A DNA stretch of 64,000 bases from Prinia subflava (GCF_021018805.1 NC_086257.1:13016693-13080692); one strand, 5' to 3'. Counted from the first letter of the stretch, positions 47,319-62,052 are shown. Translations and numbers: made by a program. Notes: a model not told the origin generated them from the sequence alone.

Positions 47319-50300
47319 CTAATTAATGCGTAAAATCAATGTTATAAAATTTTCCAAATCTTCTTTTCTTTTTTTTTTTAATAAAGCTGAGGTGGAGATT
47401 TCCAGTGTCAAGCAATTAGAAGGGTCTTAATCCACTCAGATACCTTCCACAAGGCTTAGCATATGGCAAGTACATTTTCCAGTCTACTTGTTTGGCTTGT
47501 TGCTCTTATTTTCATTTATACCTTACTTTTTATCTTAAATTTTTCACCTTTTGTAACCTTAGTCACAAGTCAGCTTCACTGAGGATGGGAAAGGACTTAA
47601 TGGTCTCCTACAAAGTTACAGTGTAAATGAAGCAGAGATTCTCTTACGAGCCTCCATCACCTACATTTCAGAGAGGGGTTTATGCATCAAGTCTGTAAAC
47701 AATCCTGGGAACCTGCATAAGGAGAAATTCTGTGCCAGAAGACTGCAGCACGTTCCCCTCAAAGTGTTTAGTGGTTATTTGTAAACATGAGAATGACAGG
47801 AATAACAATGATAGAGAGAATTTAAATATCACCATGGAAATATTTACAAAAATACAGAAGGAGAGGAGAAAAAAAGCTTCTGTGCATGTTTGTCATGAAA
47901 CTGCCAACTGATACTCTCATATGCAAATGTTTTTAGAATACAAAATAGGAACAAAGAACAAGCTCCTGAAAGTGTAAAGTGTATTATTGAATCAGTGGAA
48001 CAGTGAAGAGTCTAAATTATAGAATAGTTTCCTTTTATAACCCTGGCACCCGTTTGCAAGGCACAGGCCTCATTGCAAAAGTTTCCAGTTTATCAGAAGA
48101 CTCCCACTTGTGGCTATCAATCTATGTAGAGCATTTTTGTTTTAAAGTTTCAGGATGATCAGGTAATCTTCATTTCTTTAAACAGAGAAAGCCCAACCCA
48201 ACACAGCCTTACTTTTGCCAACTCAAAACAAGCACAGGTTTTAAGATGAACTAAAAGTCTCTTAAACAAGGTTACTTATCCCAAAAAAATGCAAAGGCAC
48301 ATTATTACTGTGCCTATGATGGGTTCCAGGAGAAATTTGGTGGAGATTATCAGAAAATGAAATGTGACTATGGATTTTGCAAAAAACTTCCCGAACCACA
48401 CAAGTGTGGTGACAAGACCAGTGGTGTTTACAGCAGCTCCAACACATTTCATCCAACGACACCTTTTCTATAAAGTTTAAAAAAACCCTAGTTTTCCCAG
48501 GGGCTCACTATAATACTTGAGGAAAACCATTTTTCCAAATGGAAAAATTCAAATTTCTCAGAAGAAAAATTCAGCAAGTCCAAGGAATTCATAATCTTTA
48601 CTCCCTATGATACTTTAGACATCCCTGCTGCCTGTGCTGCTGTTTTCCTGCCTCTAAATCACAGGGAGCACAGGAATACTGGCTGAAGCATTGTCTGAGC
48701 TCTTTCAGAAAACTCATGCCTACCATTTCCTGGGGTCACCAAGGAATTACAGCAGATGCTATCAGGAAAGCTCCTACTTAGGAGACCACATATCTGCAAA
48801 CATCAGTTCTCAGGACAACAATGAGAAAAAAATCTTTAGGAATCATCAACCTGAAGGTTTTCCCATCTGAAGTTGTATTTGAAGTTAAGCAGTCGCTTTC
48901 TGCATATGGCACAATCTGTTTTGTAGTTATTTTGATGTTTAAGCTCAGCATTACCACCATGATACATAAACCACATCACTGAGTTCTGAGGATGGGGGAC
49001 TTGGAGTGGCTCTGCCGTTTGCTACTCAGTTATCATCATCTTGGGTTTGGAAGAAAACGGAAAGTTTGTTATATATCTCTTAAGAAACAATTCTCACGAT
49101 CAGAAGGCAGCAGACACAAATAGATCTACTCACACAGGGCTGAGAAATGAAGGAACATATCAGATCTAAAGCACAGCAGGCACCATTTTCCTGGTGACCT
49201 TTTCCTTGCAGCAAAGCGATGGCCCTGGTGAATAAATGACCAATTTGGGTCTTTTTCATTTAACTGATTTTTTGCCATTTGGGGGCTCCAGACCTGTTCC
49301 TTTCTCCCTGGGAAGGTCTGTCCCTGCTGTGAGTGGCTCCCTTGGTCAACAGCAGGAGGTAAGGCTGGTGGCAGCTGCCTGAAGAGAGAATACAACAACC
49401 TATTACTGCTTCATACAGGAACAGCAGCCACCTCCGATTGTGTGAAGAAAGAGAAGGAACACTTGTTTCACCCTCAGCAATCCCCCCTATTTCATCCCTA
49501 CCTATAAAAGTTATTCACACAGCTCCTACTGAGCCATGCAATCTCCAGTGTCCTTACAACGCTCCTGCATTGCAGCAAAGCATATCGTACCTTTGTGCTC
49601 ATCAAAACTTGAGGCACTGAAAAATAAGGTTGCTCAAGGTAACAAACAGTTCATAGTCCAGAAAACACACTCTGTATTTGGAAAAAAAATCTTAAAAAAA
49701 AAAACCAAAAAAAACCCACTTACTTTTACAAACTCCCCAGAAAATTTTCAGTTCCAACAAAGTTGATCAATGCACAAAACAACCCAGTTGTTACACTTCT
49801 CTAAGTCTTCATATTAAAATACTTGCAAAGCTGAGCTGAAAAATCAGTCAGCCATCTTGCAGTAGATCAGACTGGTAGCAAGACTAGATTTTATTACTGA
49901 ACTTCCAATACAAAAATTCCCGGAGAAAGCTCTTCTACAACTTCCACTTGCTTCATAGCAGCCACAGCCTCTACAGCACTTTCTGGAGACTCAAATTTGT
50001 GAGTATACCAGTATCTCAGTCTGAAGAAGGGAAGACAGAGGATGGAGATGAGTTTCCTACAAATGAAACTCTATCTGAAAAAAATTTATAGTCCCTAGAG
50101 GCTTAAGGGAATTATCAGGCATGAACTCCAGCATTTCTAAATCATCAGGGCAGATATCACGTTACTTTGGTGTGGCTATGCAATGGAAGATGGGTTTAAG
50201 GAGTTTATATTAGTCTCTACCTAAGATATGGAGATAGCAAATACCAACTTCATTTGATCTGCACAATTAGTTTCAACCCATCTGCAATGAGAAGACTCAT

Positions 50301-50624
50301 TTTACCTTGATGCTACTGCTATTTTATATGATCCTAGCACCCTGACTTTCAACATCAGAACATAGGAAAAACAGGCACAAAAATTCATGATTTTAAAAAA
50401 TATGTGAAGACCATGAAACATTTATCATTAATTTTGCATTACTGCTTCATTTGAGATCACTGTTTTATGGCAAGTATCAAGTTTTGCCTTGGCAGAATAT
50501 GCAATAATTCAAGACACCAGTTCCACATTAAAAAGTAGCAATTTTTTTTGTTACCAGTTTCCTCATAATAATCTTTAGAGAGAATATTATGTAAAGTGTG
50601 GAACTTGTTATTTATTTTTAAGTT
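47319..50624. other. Unique AT-rich non-coding DNA
   Basis: No gene, RNA or recognisable transposon. A-rich runs at 49682-49714 mix with CC dinucleotides. Open frames are short. Confidence 0.6.
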
Positions 50625-50820
50625 ATATTTAGCTAAATAAATAGAGAGCTAAATATATCAAGCTAAATAAAGCACACGTTCAAATACTGTATATACTGTA
50701 ATTACACCCACTAATTTCATGCTTTTGGTCATGCATTTAGCTTAAGTAGTTGTAATTACACATTTAAGACATGTAATCATATAATTATTAAGATTCACAA
50801 TTCAATTATATAATTAATGT
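50625..50820. promoter_or_regulatory. AT-rich segment with AGCTAAATA repeats and TAATTA sites
   Basis: AGCTAAATA occurs three times, starting 50631, 50647 and 50661. It is followed by many TAATTA, TAATTACA and ATAATTA words to 50820. The repeats resemble MEF2/homeodomain-like AT-rich sites, but the composition is so AT-rich that chance is a strong alternative. Confidence 0.2.
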
Positions 50821-50999
50821 ATGCAAATACATAGATCTATCCTGTGACATTGATTTTAAGTAGAATACCCCACATATTCTGAGGGGAGTTCTGCTTAAAA
50901 ATTCATTATGCAATACAGCTTGCAAAGAACTACACTGACAGAAAGAAGGCAGGCCCACTGTCATGATTCTATGGATATCTGTGTGAAATTTAAATAAAA

Positions 51000-51000
<1 letters not shown>

Positions 51001-51058
<58 letters not shown>

Positions 51059-51108
51059 CATAGATACATAGATAGATACATAGATACATAGATACATAGA
51101 TAGATAGA
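51001..51108. repeat. (TAGA)n / GATA microsatellite, interrupted
   Basis: A pure run of TAGA covers 51001-51058 (14.5 units). It continues to 51108 as TAGA mixed with TACA units. On the minus strand it reads TCTA and gives the artificial serine-tyrosine-leucine repeats seen in translation. The left end follows an A5 run. Pure length this long predicts high length polymorphism. Confidence 0.97.
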
Positions 51109-51112
51109 AGCT

Positions 51113-51125
51113 ATACACACACACA
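51113..51125. repeat. Short (AC)n tract
   Basis: About six AC dinucleotides lie directly after the GATA array and before AGAGAG, making a compound simple-repeat cluster. Confidence 0.8.
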
Positions 51126-54100
51126 GAGAGTCTCAAAATCTCTGGACTGAAACTGAATTCTGCCAGGAGAACACACTCAGGCAATGCTATTTACGTTGCT
51201 AGGTACTATAAGTCAGGAACAGATATAACCAAACTATTTCCATGCTTCCTCTAGTAGGAACCTCTGAACCAGAGCCTATCTCATCATCAATTAGCACAAC
51301 GTGGCTCTGATCTTTGGTGGTGTTCTATCACAGGTTTCCCACTCCACAGTTAATAAATAGCATTTATAACCTGGTGAGCAACACCTCTGCAGGTGATCTC
51401 CATTATTTTCAAAGTATTCTCTTCTACCATTGCTGAGGAATAACATAGCTAGCCTTGAAGAGGATTTCATCTCTTTTTGAAAGGTTACCAATAGCATTTC
51501 TCTACTGGCAGTATTTCAAAGAGAAACTACTGCTTCTCTCTAAGACACTGCAGCTCTTTGGAGAAGGAAAGGCTCTTCTGATGTACTGTAATACAGAAAC
51601 ATTGTGTGTTCTGTCTGAAAAACCAAACCAAAGTGAGAGGTCTTGAGGGTTCTCACAAAAATAGGATGACATATTTCTATTCCCCCAAAATGTCCACCTT
51701 ATCTTCACACAGCACAACCAACATACCTTTGTTTTCTCTAATTTCAGGGGATTTTGCCATGTGATACTCAAGTACTGGAGCTGCTGCTGCAAGACATGTT
51801 CTGCAACAAACCACAGAAAGATCTTACACTGGATGTATTTATTCATCTTCTTTTTCTGCTAACCACACACCTTGTTGTTAAACACTTTAATTGATCAGCT
51901 TAGGTTTAGCCTTGATGCAATGGTGGAAGACAGCATCAATGGTCTGAGGGTAGGACATTTCATAGATCAGACCCATTCCCAGCCTACACCTTTTCAGTTT
52001 TCCCCCTGGCCTTTCCTCAGCACCAGCTTACAAAGAGTATTTCTAACTAGATGTTGTCAAGTTCCTGCAGTGGCTATCTTTTAACAATTGGTGTACTGAA
52101 TACTTCAATTTCTTTTTGGTGTTATTTGGTTTTAGAAAATTGGTTACATTACAAAACAAGCAAACTCACAAAGTCCAGAAAACAGCTTTTTTTTTTGCAT
52201 GTGTCTTTGTTGGCCAATCGTGGTGAAGCATCTCTTTTCTATCTGCCTTAAGGAAAAGGTAGGAGTTCCCCTGTTCTCTTCACTTTTCCCTGATATTGCT
52301 TAACAAAATCTGAAGCTCCTTCTCTAATGAATGTTCCCTGCTTACACACACACTCACAACTCTCTCTCCACATTAAACATTTAGGCTAGCATTTCAGAAT
52401 TTTAAGCTTGGTACAGGGAGGCAAGGGCTCCTAAGCAGAACCAGTCTTCACTTCTGACCCAGCAGGTCAAAGCATATCCCAGAGGCATGTACACACATTT
52501 TATTATCCTGTTCAATGCTGTTGTCATAGCAATTGATCACTGCAAACAGGAAAGTCATGAAAGTCATTAAATGTTGTAATTTAGACATATAAGGATTTTG
52601 CTGCTGTGGGAAAATCTAGCACTAGACTAAAATAGCATGCAGCAAATACCTTCTAACATAGAAGACAACACATTGCAAGGCACTAACTGCAAATTTTCAT
52701 ATGAACTTTCACAAAAAGAGTTTAGAAAAACACAAATGCACAAAAACTCATGCCAGTTTGGAGCCTGTTTTGGTAAACTTGAGCTGCCTTGATACAGAAA
52801 TCAGTGATGCTATAGATTACTTACACTATAACACATTTATTGTTGCTGCCCCAAGTGGCATTAAGATGAAAGACATTTGCATACTGATGGTACAAAATTA
52901 TTTATTTCTAATGAGAAATAGTGGATATAGTATAATAGCCTAACATACTAATCTCATCACCAGCTCCAGTGAATCAAATTTGAGCCCAATGCTGAAGTAT
53001 ATGCCATGTCTTCTAAACAAAGATATTTTGGTGTATCTGCACCATTTCATGTCATTTCCAGCATTCAGCCTGGCCCATTTCTCCCTCCAGCCCTCACCCT
53101 TCCTGCCTCACAGACCAGCCAGGATGAAAGAAAAGGAGAATGTTCATGGCAGCTCCTAATCCACAGGGCAGCACCATTCTCAAGAGCCTGCCTGTGAAAA
53201 GAGTTGACCACTGCATACAGACTCCAAGCTCTGCCCCCATGAATGTTTGATATCCCAATGTTTGATAATGCCAAGAGCTGCTAACAAACCTAGAGAAAAA
53301 GTCTGACCAGTGAAGGTCTCACAAGGAGATTGACCAGCAGTGACCTTAACCTGTGATGCAGTCAATGCCCTGAGCAGCAGAGCCTGTGTGAGCTTCTCCC
53401 TCACATGGCAGGGGGATGGTGTCATCTCCTCTAAAACTCTTCACCAACATTTGGCAAGAGGAAGACAGGTTTGTATCTGCTTCAAAATTGGACAGCAACA
53501 CCAAGATGTATTCAATTAAGGTGTCGTGTCCCATCTCAAGTGTAAAAGGAGAAATGAAGTAGTACAATAGCATTTCACAGCTGATAATTGTGTTTCTGCC
53601 TGATTTGCTCTAAATACACAGACAGAACAGGCTCAGTGTTACAGGCAACCATTAATTACCTGTTCTATAACCCAAGTGCATATTTTTCTTCAGTGTTTTA
53701 TAGCTAAGGTCCTAACCCTTACCATACAAGAATTGCACGTACAATTGCAACTCTTACGTTTAGGTAAGCTAGTAACTCTACTGCCACAACCAAAAACTTT
53801 CTTGTTCATTTAGGGCAGACACTTCATTTCATTGCCAGCATACTTAAAAGTAACTAAATTACCCCAAAGAGAAACTCCAAATGAACTTTCAAATTCATAT
53901 AAGAGCCTTTGCCAACCATGTATTTTCAATTATACAGTAAGTTGTTTCATGGCATAACTGCTGCTTTTTTCATTGATTAGTAGATATTTTTGCTTGTATT
54001 AAATTGTTCAAGGGCAGAATACATCATGATGAGAATTGGATTTCAGAAAGTTTACCTCATCACATTTTGAAAATCATATGTAATATAGTTAACATTATAC

Positions 54101-54834
54101 TTTTTTATTTCCCTTCATGTCTCTAAATTTTGACAAGCAATTGACATGAATGCAAATGCTGAACTGTTTCCTGCTACATATTTGTGATAACCATTTACAT
54201 CTCTAGAGCACATAACTACTTTTCACTGAGAGTAATTTTGGCAGAAGTAGCAGGCCTGTGGATTGACCTACGAAAATGTGAATTCCCATTATGTTTATGG
54301 GGCTCTGATGAATACAAAGCTAGAGCTACTTAAAACAAGACTACACAAACACAATCCTTTGAAGGGAGGGAACATTTTGGAACTCTTTTACTCAACAGAG
54401 TACTTTTGCTAGAGGACCATGAATAATTATTGTCAGACAGCAGGAATAATGCCACATAAAACAGCTCTGAAAAAATTGCTTACAAAAATGCACACATTAA
54501 TTTATTACAAGCAAAGAGCTAGGTGTAAAAGCAAATAAAGAACATTCCTGTTAACAGAGAATTTGACTTTGAAATAATTTCATTATTTAGCTTAAGGTAT
54601 TCTCCTATAGAGGTGTTCCTTATACAGAAAACTAAATCTCTGATCTTCTAAAAAAGGACAGGCTACATACAGCCCCTTACAGTAAATGGGTGAAGACACA
54701 AGCTTATGTGTTTCACAATGCTGTGTTTGAGTCTTTCCCCAAGGAATTGTCTTTCAAAACATTGTCATGTGCCAAAATTAAAAATATTCACAGTCTGTCA
54801 ACACAGTAACCTGAAGTTAAAAAAACATTTGTAC

Positions 54835-54897
54835 ACACTCAAAAAGCCCCAAACAAACCAAAAATCCCCGCAAAACACCCCCTCCCACACCAACACA
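54835..54897. repeat. A/C-rich low-complexity tract
   Basis: Runs of A3-5 alternate with C2-6 and G is almost absent, so the minus strand is G/T-rich. It resembles the A/C-rich tract at 61948-62052. No exact repeat unit is present. Confidence 0.6.
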
Positions 54898-55277
54898 GTA
54901 TGACGTTACTAAAGTGATAACTAAATGCAAACTGATCCTGACAACATCAGTGAAAATATATTGAGATAAGTCTACACAGAATTACAATTGAATATGTTGT
55001 ATTTACAGAAATTATGTGTTTGCTTGCAATTCTGATAAAGGCATGGCAGCTGAGACTGCTCAGAACACTTCTGAAGCTATTTATTTTTAAAATCCACAGT
55101 GTTAGCCTTAAATTTTTTTCTCCTTTTGTTGTTCAAGCCATTTTATGTTGTGGGTGACTTGAACAGGTGAAACAAGGAAACAGTAAGTCAAGCAACAGGA
55201 ACTCATAACCACTTACGTCTGGGGAAATACACCTTTTTCAGCCTTCAAATCAAGGGCTTGAGGTTTCAAGGTTGGTG

Positions 55278-55301
55278 TCATATAATTCAATAATTATATG
55301 A
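55278..55301. repeat. Inverted repeat, 10-bp arms and 4-nt loop
   Basis: TCATATAATT, then CAAT, then AATTATATGA form a perfect AT-rich hairpin or cruciform. It is short and may be chance. Confidence 0.8.
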
Positions 55302-58300
55302 ATCATTCAGATTCAGTTTGATATTTTGTAACTTTAGAGCTATCATCCTCATCAAAACAATCCCACGCTAAGAGAAATAACACAGGGAAAATGACATAGG
55401 GATAATCTTATCAAAACTTGTTTCCTTCTGTGAGAGTAAGGAACCCTGTGATGGCCCCTCCTCTTTCCCTGTTTCTCCTTACAGGAGGTAAAAGCACCTT
55501 GGAAATGTTAATCCTCCTACAACACTTGATTTTGCTGTAGGAATCATTAGGTTTTCCCTCATTAACACAGAACCTGTGTTAATTAGATATCAGACTTGGC
55601 AATTTTTGCTGAAGAATTTTGTTTCTACCCTGGCAATTCACCACAAAAGTGATGTTGTGTCTTGCTGCCACAGGTTCCATCACTAATTATGTAATTACTA
55701 TTACCTGTCTCCCCCTGCCTGACCCCAAATTTGGCCTATTTTCAGCCTGAAGTCTGAGCTCCTCAGCATTTCTTAACTACAGAAGGGCTTTAAGCACTGC
55801 ATATTCTTGTAGATTTACTGAAATTATTGAAAAAAGGAGGAAATAGTCAAGATTTTCTTCACAAATCATACTTAGATTTTTATGAAGTCAAAGTCCAACT
55901 CTCTAGGCTCCTAAGTAATTCCAAAGTCTGCTCTTCTTTTTTCCCCCCTTATCTCACTAATATCACTCATATTTAAAAATTAATGATTCTCCTCTTGCCA
56001 GTGCTTTTTTAGGAACCTTCAACAAGAACAGACTCACTCCATTTCCATGTACAATCGCTGAGGATTGGCGTCTCTTATTAAAAACGTGTGAAATAGCATC
56101 TCCCTGCTTCTACCTCAGTTATACAACCTGACAGAAAAAACATTCCTAAATTCACATCTGTGAAAACAAGTCTAAATTTCATCATATGGAACCAACAAAG
56201 GAGCACTGCCACTGCAAACTTGTGCAAAAACTCTCAGAAATGTCTGTCTGAAAATGCTCTTGGATTTGGAGTAATCTTATGGATTAAGGTTTTCCATCTA
56301 AAAAACACGATGAAACACAATGTTCCCTTCCAAAGAGCCTGCTCTCTTCTCCCTAATAGCCAGGGTAAATGTGTACCTCTTACAAGCACATCAACTCAAA
56401 CAGAATGCAGAGGCAAAGCTGAGATCCACAGGGGATGGGAGTTATCCGCTCCCCAGGGCGATACGTCCTCCAAGTCACCGACTGCTTATTCCCAGGACCA
56501 CTCTCTAGCAAATTCCCACCAATCTTCTCAGGCAGTGAGGCCCCCCGAGGGTCTCTGTGACATTGTGCATTTTATCCCATTGTCCTGCTGCTGTTGTTTG
56601 TTTGCTGCTGGTGCATCTCTCAAAGCAGTGCACACAGTCTGACGACAAAGCAAGAGCACACCGCTCTCACCGCCTGCTGGTTTCCATGAACACTCCCTGC
56701 TCTCATTTGTTTTAGAAAAGACCCTCTTCCTTTACTCTCCATTGAATTTTTCAGGATACAGCTTCCAAGCACTGCTCTGAATTTCTCTATGTGATTTAGA
56801 AAGCCTTTTGAAGTTGCTTTTATTCTTCCATTAAAGATTCACCTCTTTGTATCATTGTCCTGTAAAAAATTTGGATTGACTCTGATAGCCCTCAATAAAA
56901 TACCATTTCACCAGCCCACAAATCCTTCCAGCTCTTCTGCAGACATTGTCCAGTTTTTCATCTTTTGGAGATCTTAACCCCAGACAGAGATACGGTATGT
57001 AAGTATTTATTAGTTACTTGAATCCTTCTTCTCAAAAGTAGTTTTCTATTTGCACCAAAATAAGAGTAAAGGCAACACAACCACTTGTACCCCACCAATC
57101 TTTCTCTATGAAGTTTACTTCAATAATCATAAGGCTTAATTGCTTACTCTGTCAGCCAAGCCTTTTGTAGAAAATTATCAATTCATAATTCACTCTCAAT
57201 TTAAACACAGGATGTTTATTCTTCCCTTTTGTCACATGAAAACTTCAGTTAAGCTCAATATAATTGTCTGTGGCACTACAGAATCCAGCTCTGTTGTATA
57301 GAGCTACAAGCTATAGCAACCATCTATTATCACAGTACAATTAAATAAACACTTCATCTACATCCAAATAACACAGCACGTTCTGTTTTTCTAGCACAGC
57401 AGAGTCCAGTAATCCCTGACGTCTGAGAGTACTTTATAATAAAAAACCCAGAAACCTAAGTAACATTAATAATTACAAGTATTTCCTTCATTCCACTTAC
57501 TCACAGAGGCAAAACATTACATTTGAAGAGCTGAATAAAGAAAAATATTGAATTATGCTTCCACATGTGAAGCACACAGAGCTTCAATGGTGTTAGCATT
57601 AAGAACAAGAATTTTATGGAAACACTGTTCTTGAAATGCATATTGAAATATGACCCTTATTTTTTCCTTCATTACTCTTTTCACTTGCCTTGCATAACTC
57701 ATATAAAGTTTGGAGAAGCCTGAATTACACTCTTGGCACAAAGATGCTGTCTTCCCAGAACATGAGTGATGACCACATAAATTTTGAAATAAGGACTATT
57801 TAACATCAATAAGACCAACAATGGCTATTTAAATATCAAACATGAACAACTTATGCAGTCAGTCCTGCCCTAATTTCCACCTGACTTTTTAAACAACAAT
57901 CGCAATGAATAAAAATGCAGATTATTTGTTAATGGTTTTATCTGACTACATACAGTCACTATTTTTTCAGGCCTTTTGTTGATATTTAAAGGACAGAAAG
58001 TACTTTAAATTATACCCATTATTGATGGGAATTTTTTAAGCACTACCCCATCTGAGCTGGACATTGTGAGGCACTGCCTTCCCTGACAGAGCCTCCTCTC
58101 CTGGCCAGCACTGCAGCACTGGGCACACAGTGGGATGGTCCCATATGGCCACTGCTGTGCACTTACAAAATTGGATGCATCAAATAATGTCATAAATGCT
58201 CACATTTCACACTGGCAGCCTACCTGAATACTGGACCGCTGTGCTGACATTAGGAAATGTGAAATAGATAGGGACATGGAATTTATTCTTTTGTTTTTCA

Positions 58301-58941
58301 AGTCACAGCTATTAAATTCAAAAGAAAGCAAGTTATGAGATTAGTGACAGGCAATCACAGTGACTTGTTTAAGAGGACAACTCTGAAAGACTTTTTAATT
58401 CAGGGAGAAGTAGGTGTGAATAAATCACATAAATCATGGATATCGTTGTTTCAAGAAGACAAGTCATGTTCATTTTTAACTAATGCAAATACAAAATCAT
58501 AATACAATCTATTTATTACTTCCCCTGTATCTAGTACCCACTTGAAAAATGCTCAGCAAACTTCAGGAGGAACAAATCCATGCTATGTATCACTTTCAGG
58601 AAAAGGGTAAGTTTAGACTCCATGAAATCTGCATTCGCATTCATCCAAGAGGATGCTGTCTGCAGGGAAATGCTAGGAAACTACAAATTGTTAGCATTAA
58701 TTGGAAGAGTGTTACTAACAGAAACCACAGCTACAGTACAGAGAGACAACATTTACCCAAGCAGATGTGATCACTTTGGGTGTCTGGTAATACCTAGGTT
58801 TTCAAAGTTATTAAAAATAAATTATTATATCAGTCAGTTACATAAAAATATTATTTTAGTAAATGAGCTCAGCTCTAGACTTAAAGAAAGTAATTAAAAC
58901 AGAATAAAAACTGAATTAGTTGATCTGAATGATAACAATGC

Positions 58942-58957
58942 TATAATATATATTATA
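58942..58957. repeat. 16-bp AT palindrome
   Basis: TATAATATATATTATA is its own reverse complement and consists only of A and T, as expected at times in AT-rich DNA. Confidence 0.8.
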
Positions 58958-61947
58958 TACTTTTAACAAGAAAGAACTTGTTCAAGACCAAACTTCTTTG
59001 TGTTATAAATGACTTTTTAGAAGGCTATGGGTACATCTTGTTACAGAATAAAAATCTAACATGTGCAGACATGCAGTCTCAAAATGGTCCTCAAGACCAG
59101 AACAGGACATTCACACCAAGAAACAAAGTCCCATAAATTTACCAGCCCTTGCCTGGTACCCTACAGGCACAGCAGATTCCACAACTCAAAGGATAAAGAG
59201 CAGACAACTGTGGGCATCATTCAGCTTTAGTAATGATCAGAGGCTAAGAATAACAAAGAACATTGCATCTCTCAACAGTAATATAATCTGTCCATCCAAG
59301 TGTCTGGCTGTAAAACCCTTGTTCACAGCTGGGACCAGCACTGCCCCATAAGTCAGAGCTCCTATCTTCTCATTTGTATCATCAGTCAAAGCAAGGAATG
59401 GATAGACGGAATAAAAATATATAAAAATCTTTAAGAAAAGCAAACTGCTTTACCAATAATCAATTTCAGACAGATGGAAAAAGTATCAGGAACTATTTCA
59501 ACATCATTTCAACAATCTAATATCGTGAAGTTACCAGAATTAGGGGATTTCCCAAAGTAACATAACTTCACGTTCAGACTGTAACCTAAATTTTATTCAC
59601 AAAAAAAAAATTAAAAATTGGAAAAAAATATTTAAAGAAATAGCCTTTCCTTCAAGGCCTATTCTCCCCACTACTTTCAAATCTCTGCAGTTTGGGCCTA
59701 GTATGAAAAAAGCAGCAATATTTTACTCTGCCAAGCCATAGTACACAATTTCATGCACAAGACATGGCTAAAGCCTTGTAAGCCAGTACAGATCCTTGTA
59801 GAGAATCTGTTCCCCTAACCCCCAATCTTGTTTTTTTCAGTTCAAGATGCAGCTCAGCACATGCCAACCCATCAGAGATAGGCCATTCTCCAAATACAAG
59901 CATTTGAGTGAAGTTATGGGTAGGCTGCACTCTCCAGCCATGCAAAACCCTGGGTGTCTGATGCTCCATCATTTAGCCTTCCTTCCCAGCAGCAAATCAA
60001 ATAAAGATGCAATTTTTCTTCTTTTCAGAGTGATTGACATTTTAATTAATCTACAATTAGAAGTGTTAATTGAGCCATGACGTGAGGCAGTAATTCACAG
60101 CTAGTAAAATTTCCCACAATGGTTTTACAAGCATCACTACACAATTTACCTCATTAGTTGTTCTTTGGATACTTCTAATAAAAAATAAATGCACCCACAG
60201 TGGTATAACTCTCTTTTCAAAGAAAACCAGCTTCCAGGAACCCAATTCCTTCTACAAGATGATCTAAATCCTTAATGAGTTATTACAAAGGATTCAAATA
60301 CAATAACAATTTTATTTACTACTTTCATTTTGATACATTCATAAAGATATAGCCAAAACATCCCTTCTTCCATGGTGCTTCACCCCACTGATAATATTAC
60401 AGAAACAAGTTTTGTCCTTCTATTTTTTAAGTATTCTACAGATGCAAAGATGCTCACTCCAAAGATTTTCAGGAACAAAAGCTGTCCTTGCTCTTAAACA
60501 CAGAACAAAAACATGCTGAGCATGGTACGCATGTGAGTCACTATTTATTTTCTTTTAAGAATGCAAACCCTTGACAACAAATATTTCTAAATTAATAATT
60601 CATTTGTTTATTTATTTTGTGCATGAATTTTTGAAAGATTATTTATCTTCTACGAAGTTCAACCATCTGGCTATTGTGAAAGCCTTAAAAAAATTATAGA
60701 AACAAATGGCTAAGAAAATCCCTTGCTTTACTAAGAAATATTATGGGTGTGGTGGGGCTGTTTTGGCAGTGTGTATGTGCATGGGTCCAGCAAAGGATGG
60801 CTTTAACATAGCATCATCCTCTTGATAGATAAAGTTTTTCACTTCAGTTTTTGGATACAATAATCCTAAAATATACTCAATACTTACATTCAATGTTTTG
60901 AGAGAATGGGGCTAGGAAAAGAATTTAAGAAATATTTGAGAAGCTGAAAGTGCCCTGTGCACAGATACATCTCCAGTTCTGAGAAGTACATTTAATAAAA
61001 ACCTCACAATCAGAGGCAAACATTAAGATGAACTTCATCCTGTCACCATAGGAATTGTACAAAAAGCTCCCTAAGCTGTGTTACACTTACCAGATACTAG
61101 AAACCTTCACATTTTCAAAAAAGTTTTGATTTATAAGTCTAAATGAAGAAAAAGAGTGCCCACATTTTTTCCTTTCCTTTTACTTCTTTAAAGAGCTCAA
61201 CAAGTTCCTACACCAGTCAGCAGTAGCTGTGAATCAGCTCAGTGCAATGATAACACACCACCTTCTGCAGCTCTACAGAATTTTCCATTTTCAGGCTTAA
61301 TTCCTGACTGCAGATGAACTGAGCCACAATAAAAAGACATCCTTACCCATTTACTAGTGTGGGTTGAGAGAGAAATTAGCCAAATTATTTCAATATATAT
61401 GCACCAAGCAAGATACAGAAAATTTCTTGCACTTTTTCCTGTTGATTGCTGACTCTCAATTCAGGATCTCTTGCCAGCAATTTGCAAATAAAATGATTTG
61501 TTAAGATATTCTGAGTCCTTGCAATTCTTAAACATCTTTTATCTTCCACTGAATATACATATCAGTAAACACCTTTGAATGAAATGCCCAAAAATCACAA
61601 ATAAATTCATGGTGAAACTACATATTGTGCAACCTCTTAGAAAAGCTAACCTCACATAATCAGATATAGGGCAAGGAGGAAATCAGTTTTTAAAACATCA
61701 TTTTCACAGACATCATTAAAATTCAGGATTAAGAAATGGGTCAAGGGTAGCTACAGTTCAGTTCCATATGATATTTTGTTTTCCATGTGAAATAAGTGAC
61801 TTGGCTCCATAAGGATGCCTTGGAGCCAGAACGGAGAGAGGAGGAAAAGATGATTATTTGCAGGCCAGATTGGTCATGGGTATATGACCTAACAGAACCT
61901 CCCCTTCTCACCCCTTTTACATGAATTTCATTTATTCAAATACAGAC

Positions 61948-62052
61948 GCAACAAAAAATCCTGCAAACAAAACCAACAACCAATAAAAACCACCCCAAAT
62001 CCCTAAAACCTCCAAGAAACCAACCAAAAAAAGAAAATAAAACCCAACCAAG
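61948..62052. repeat. A/C-rich low-complexity tract
   Basis: About 105 bp composed mostly of CAAAACC-like and CCAAC-like words with very few G or T. The minus strand is G/T-rich. It may be a degraded simple repeat. Confidence 0.65.

Larger units (their letters stand above)
51126..58941. other. Unique AT-rich non-coding DNA
   Basis: No gene, RNA or transposon is recognised. The longest frame, 56160-56642 (160 codons), crosses a slightly GC-richer patch and shows no domain. It holds a 10-bp-arm hairpin at 55278-55301 and an A/C-rich tract at 54835-54897. Confidence 0.6.

Noticed and set aside
50806..51184. Minus-strand open frames rich in serine, tyrosine, leucine and isoleucine
   Set aside because: Translation of the GATA microsatellite, not a gene.
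56160..56642. 160-codon plus-strand frame
   Set aside because: No domain, no splice or promoter context; composition typical of random open sequence.
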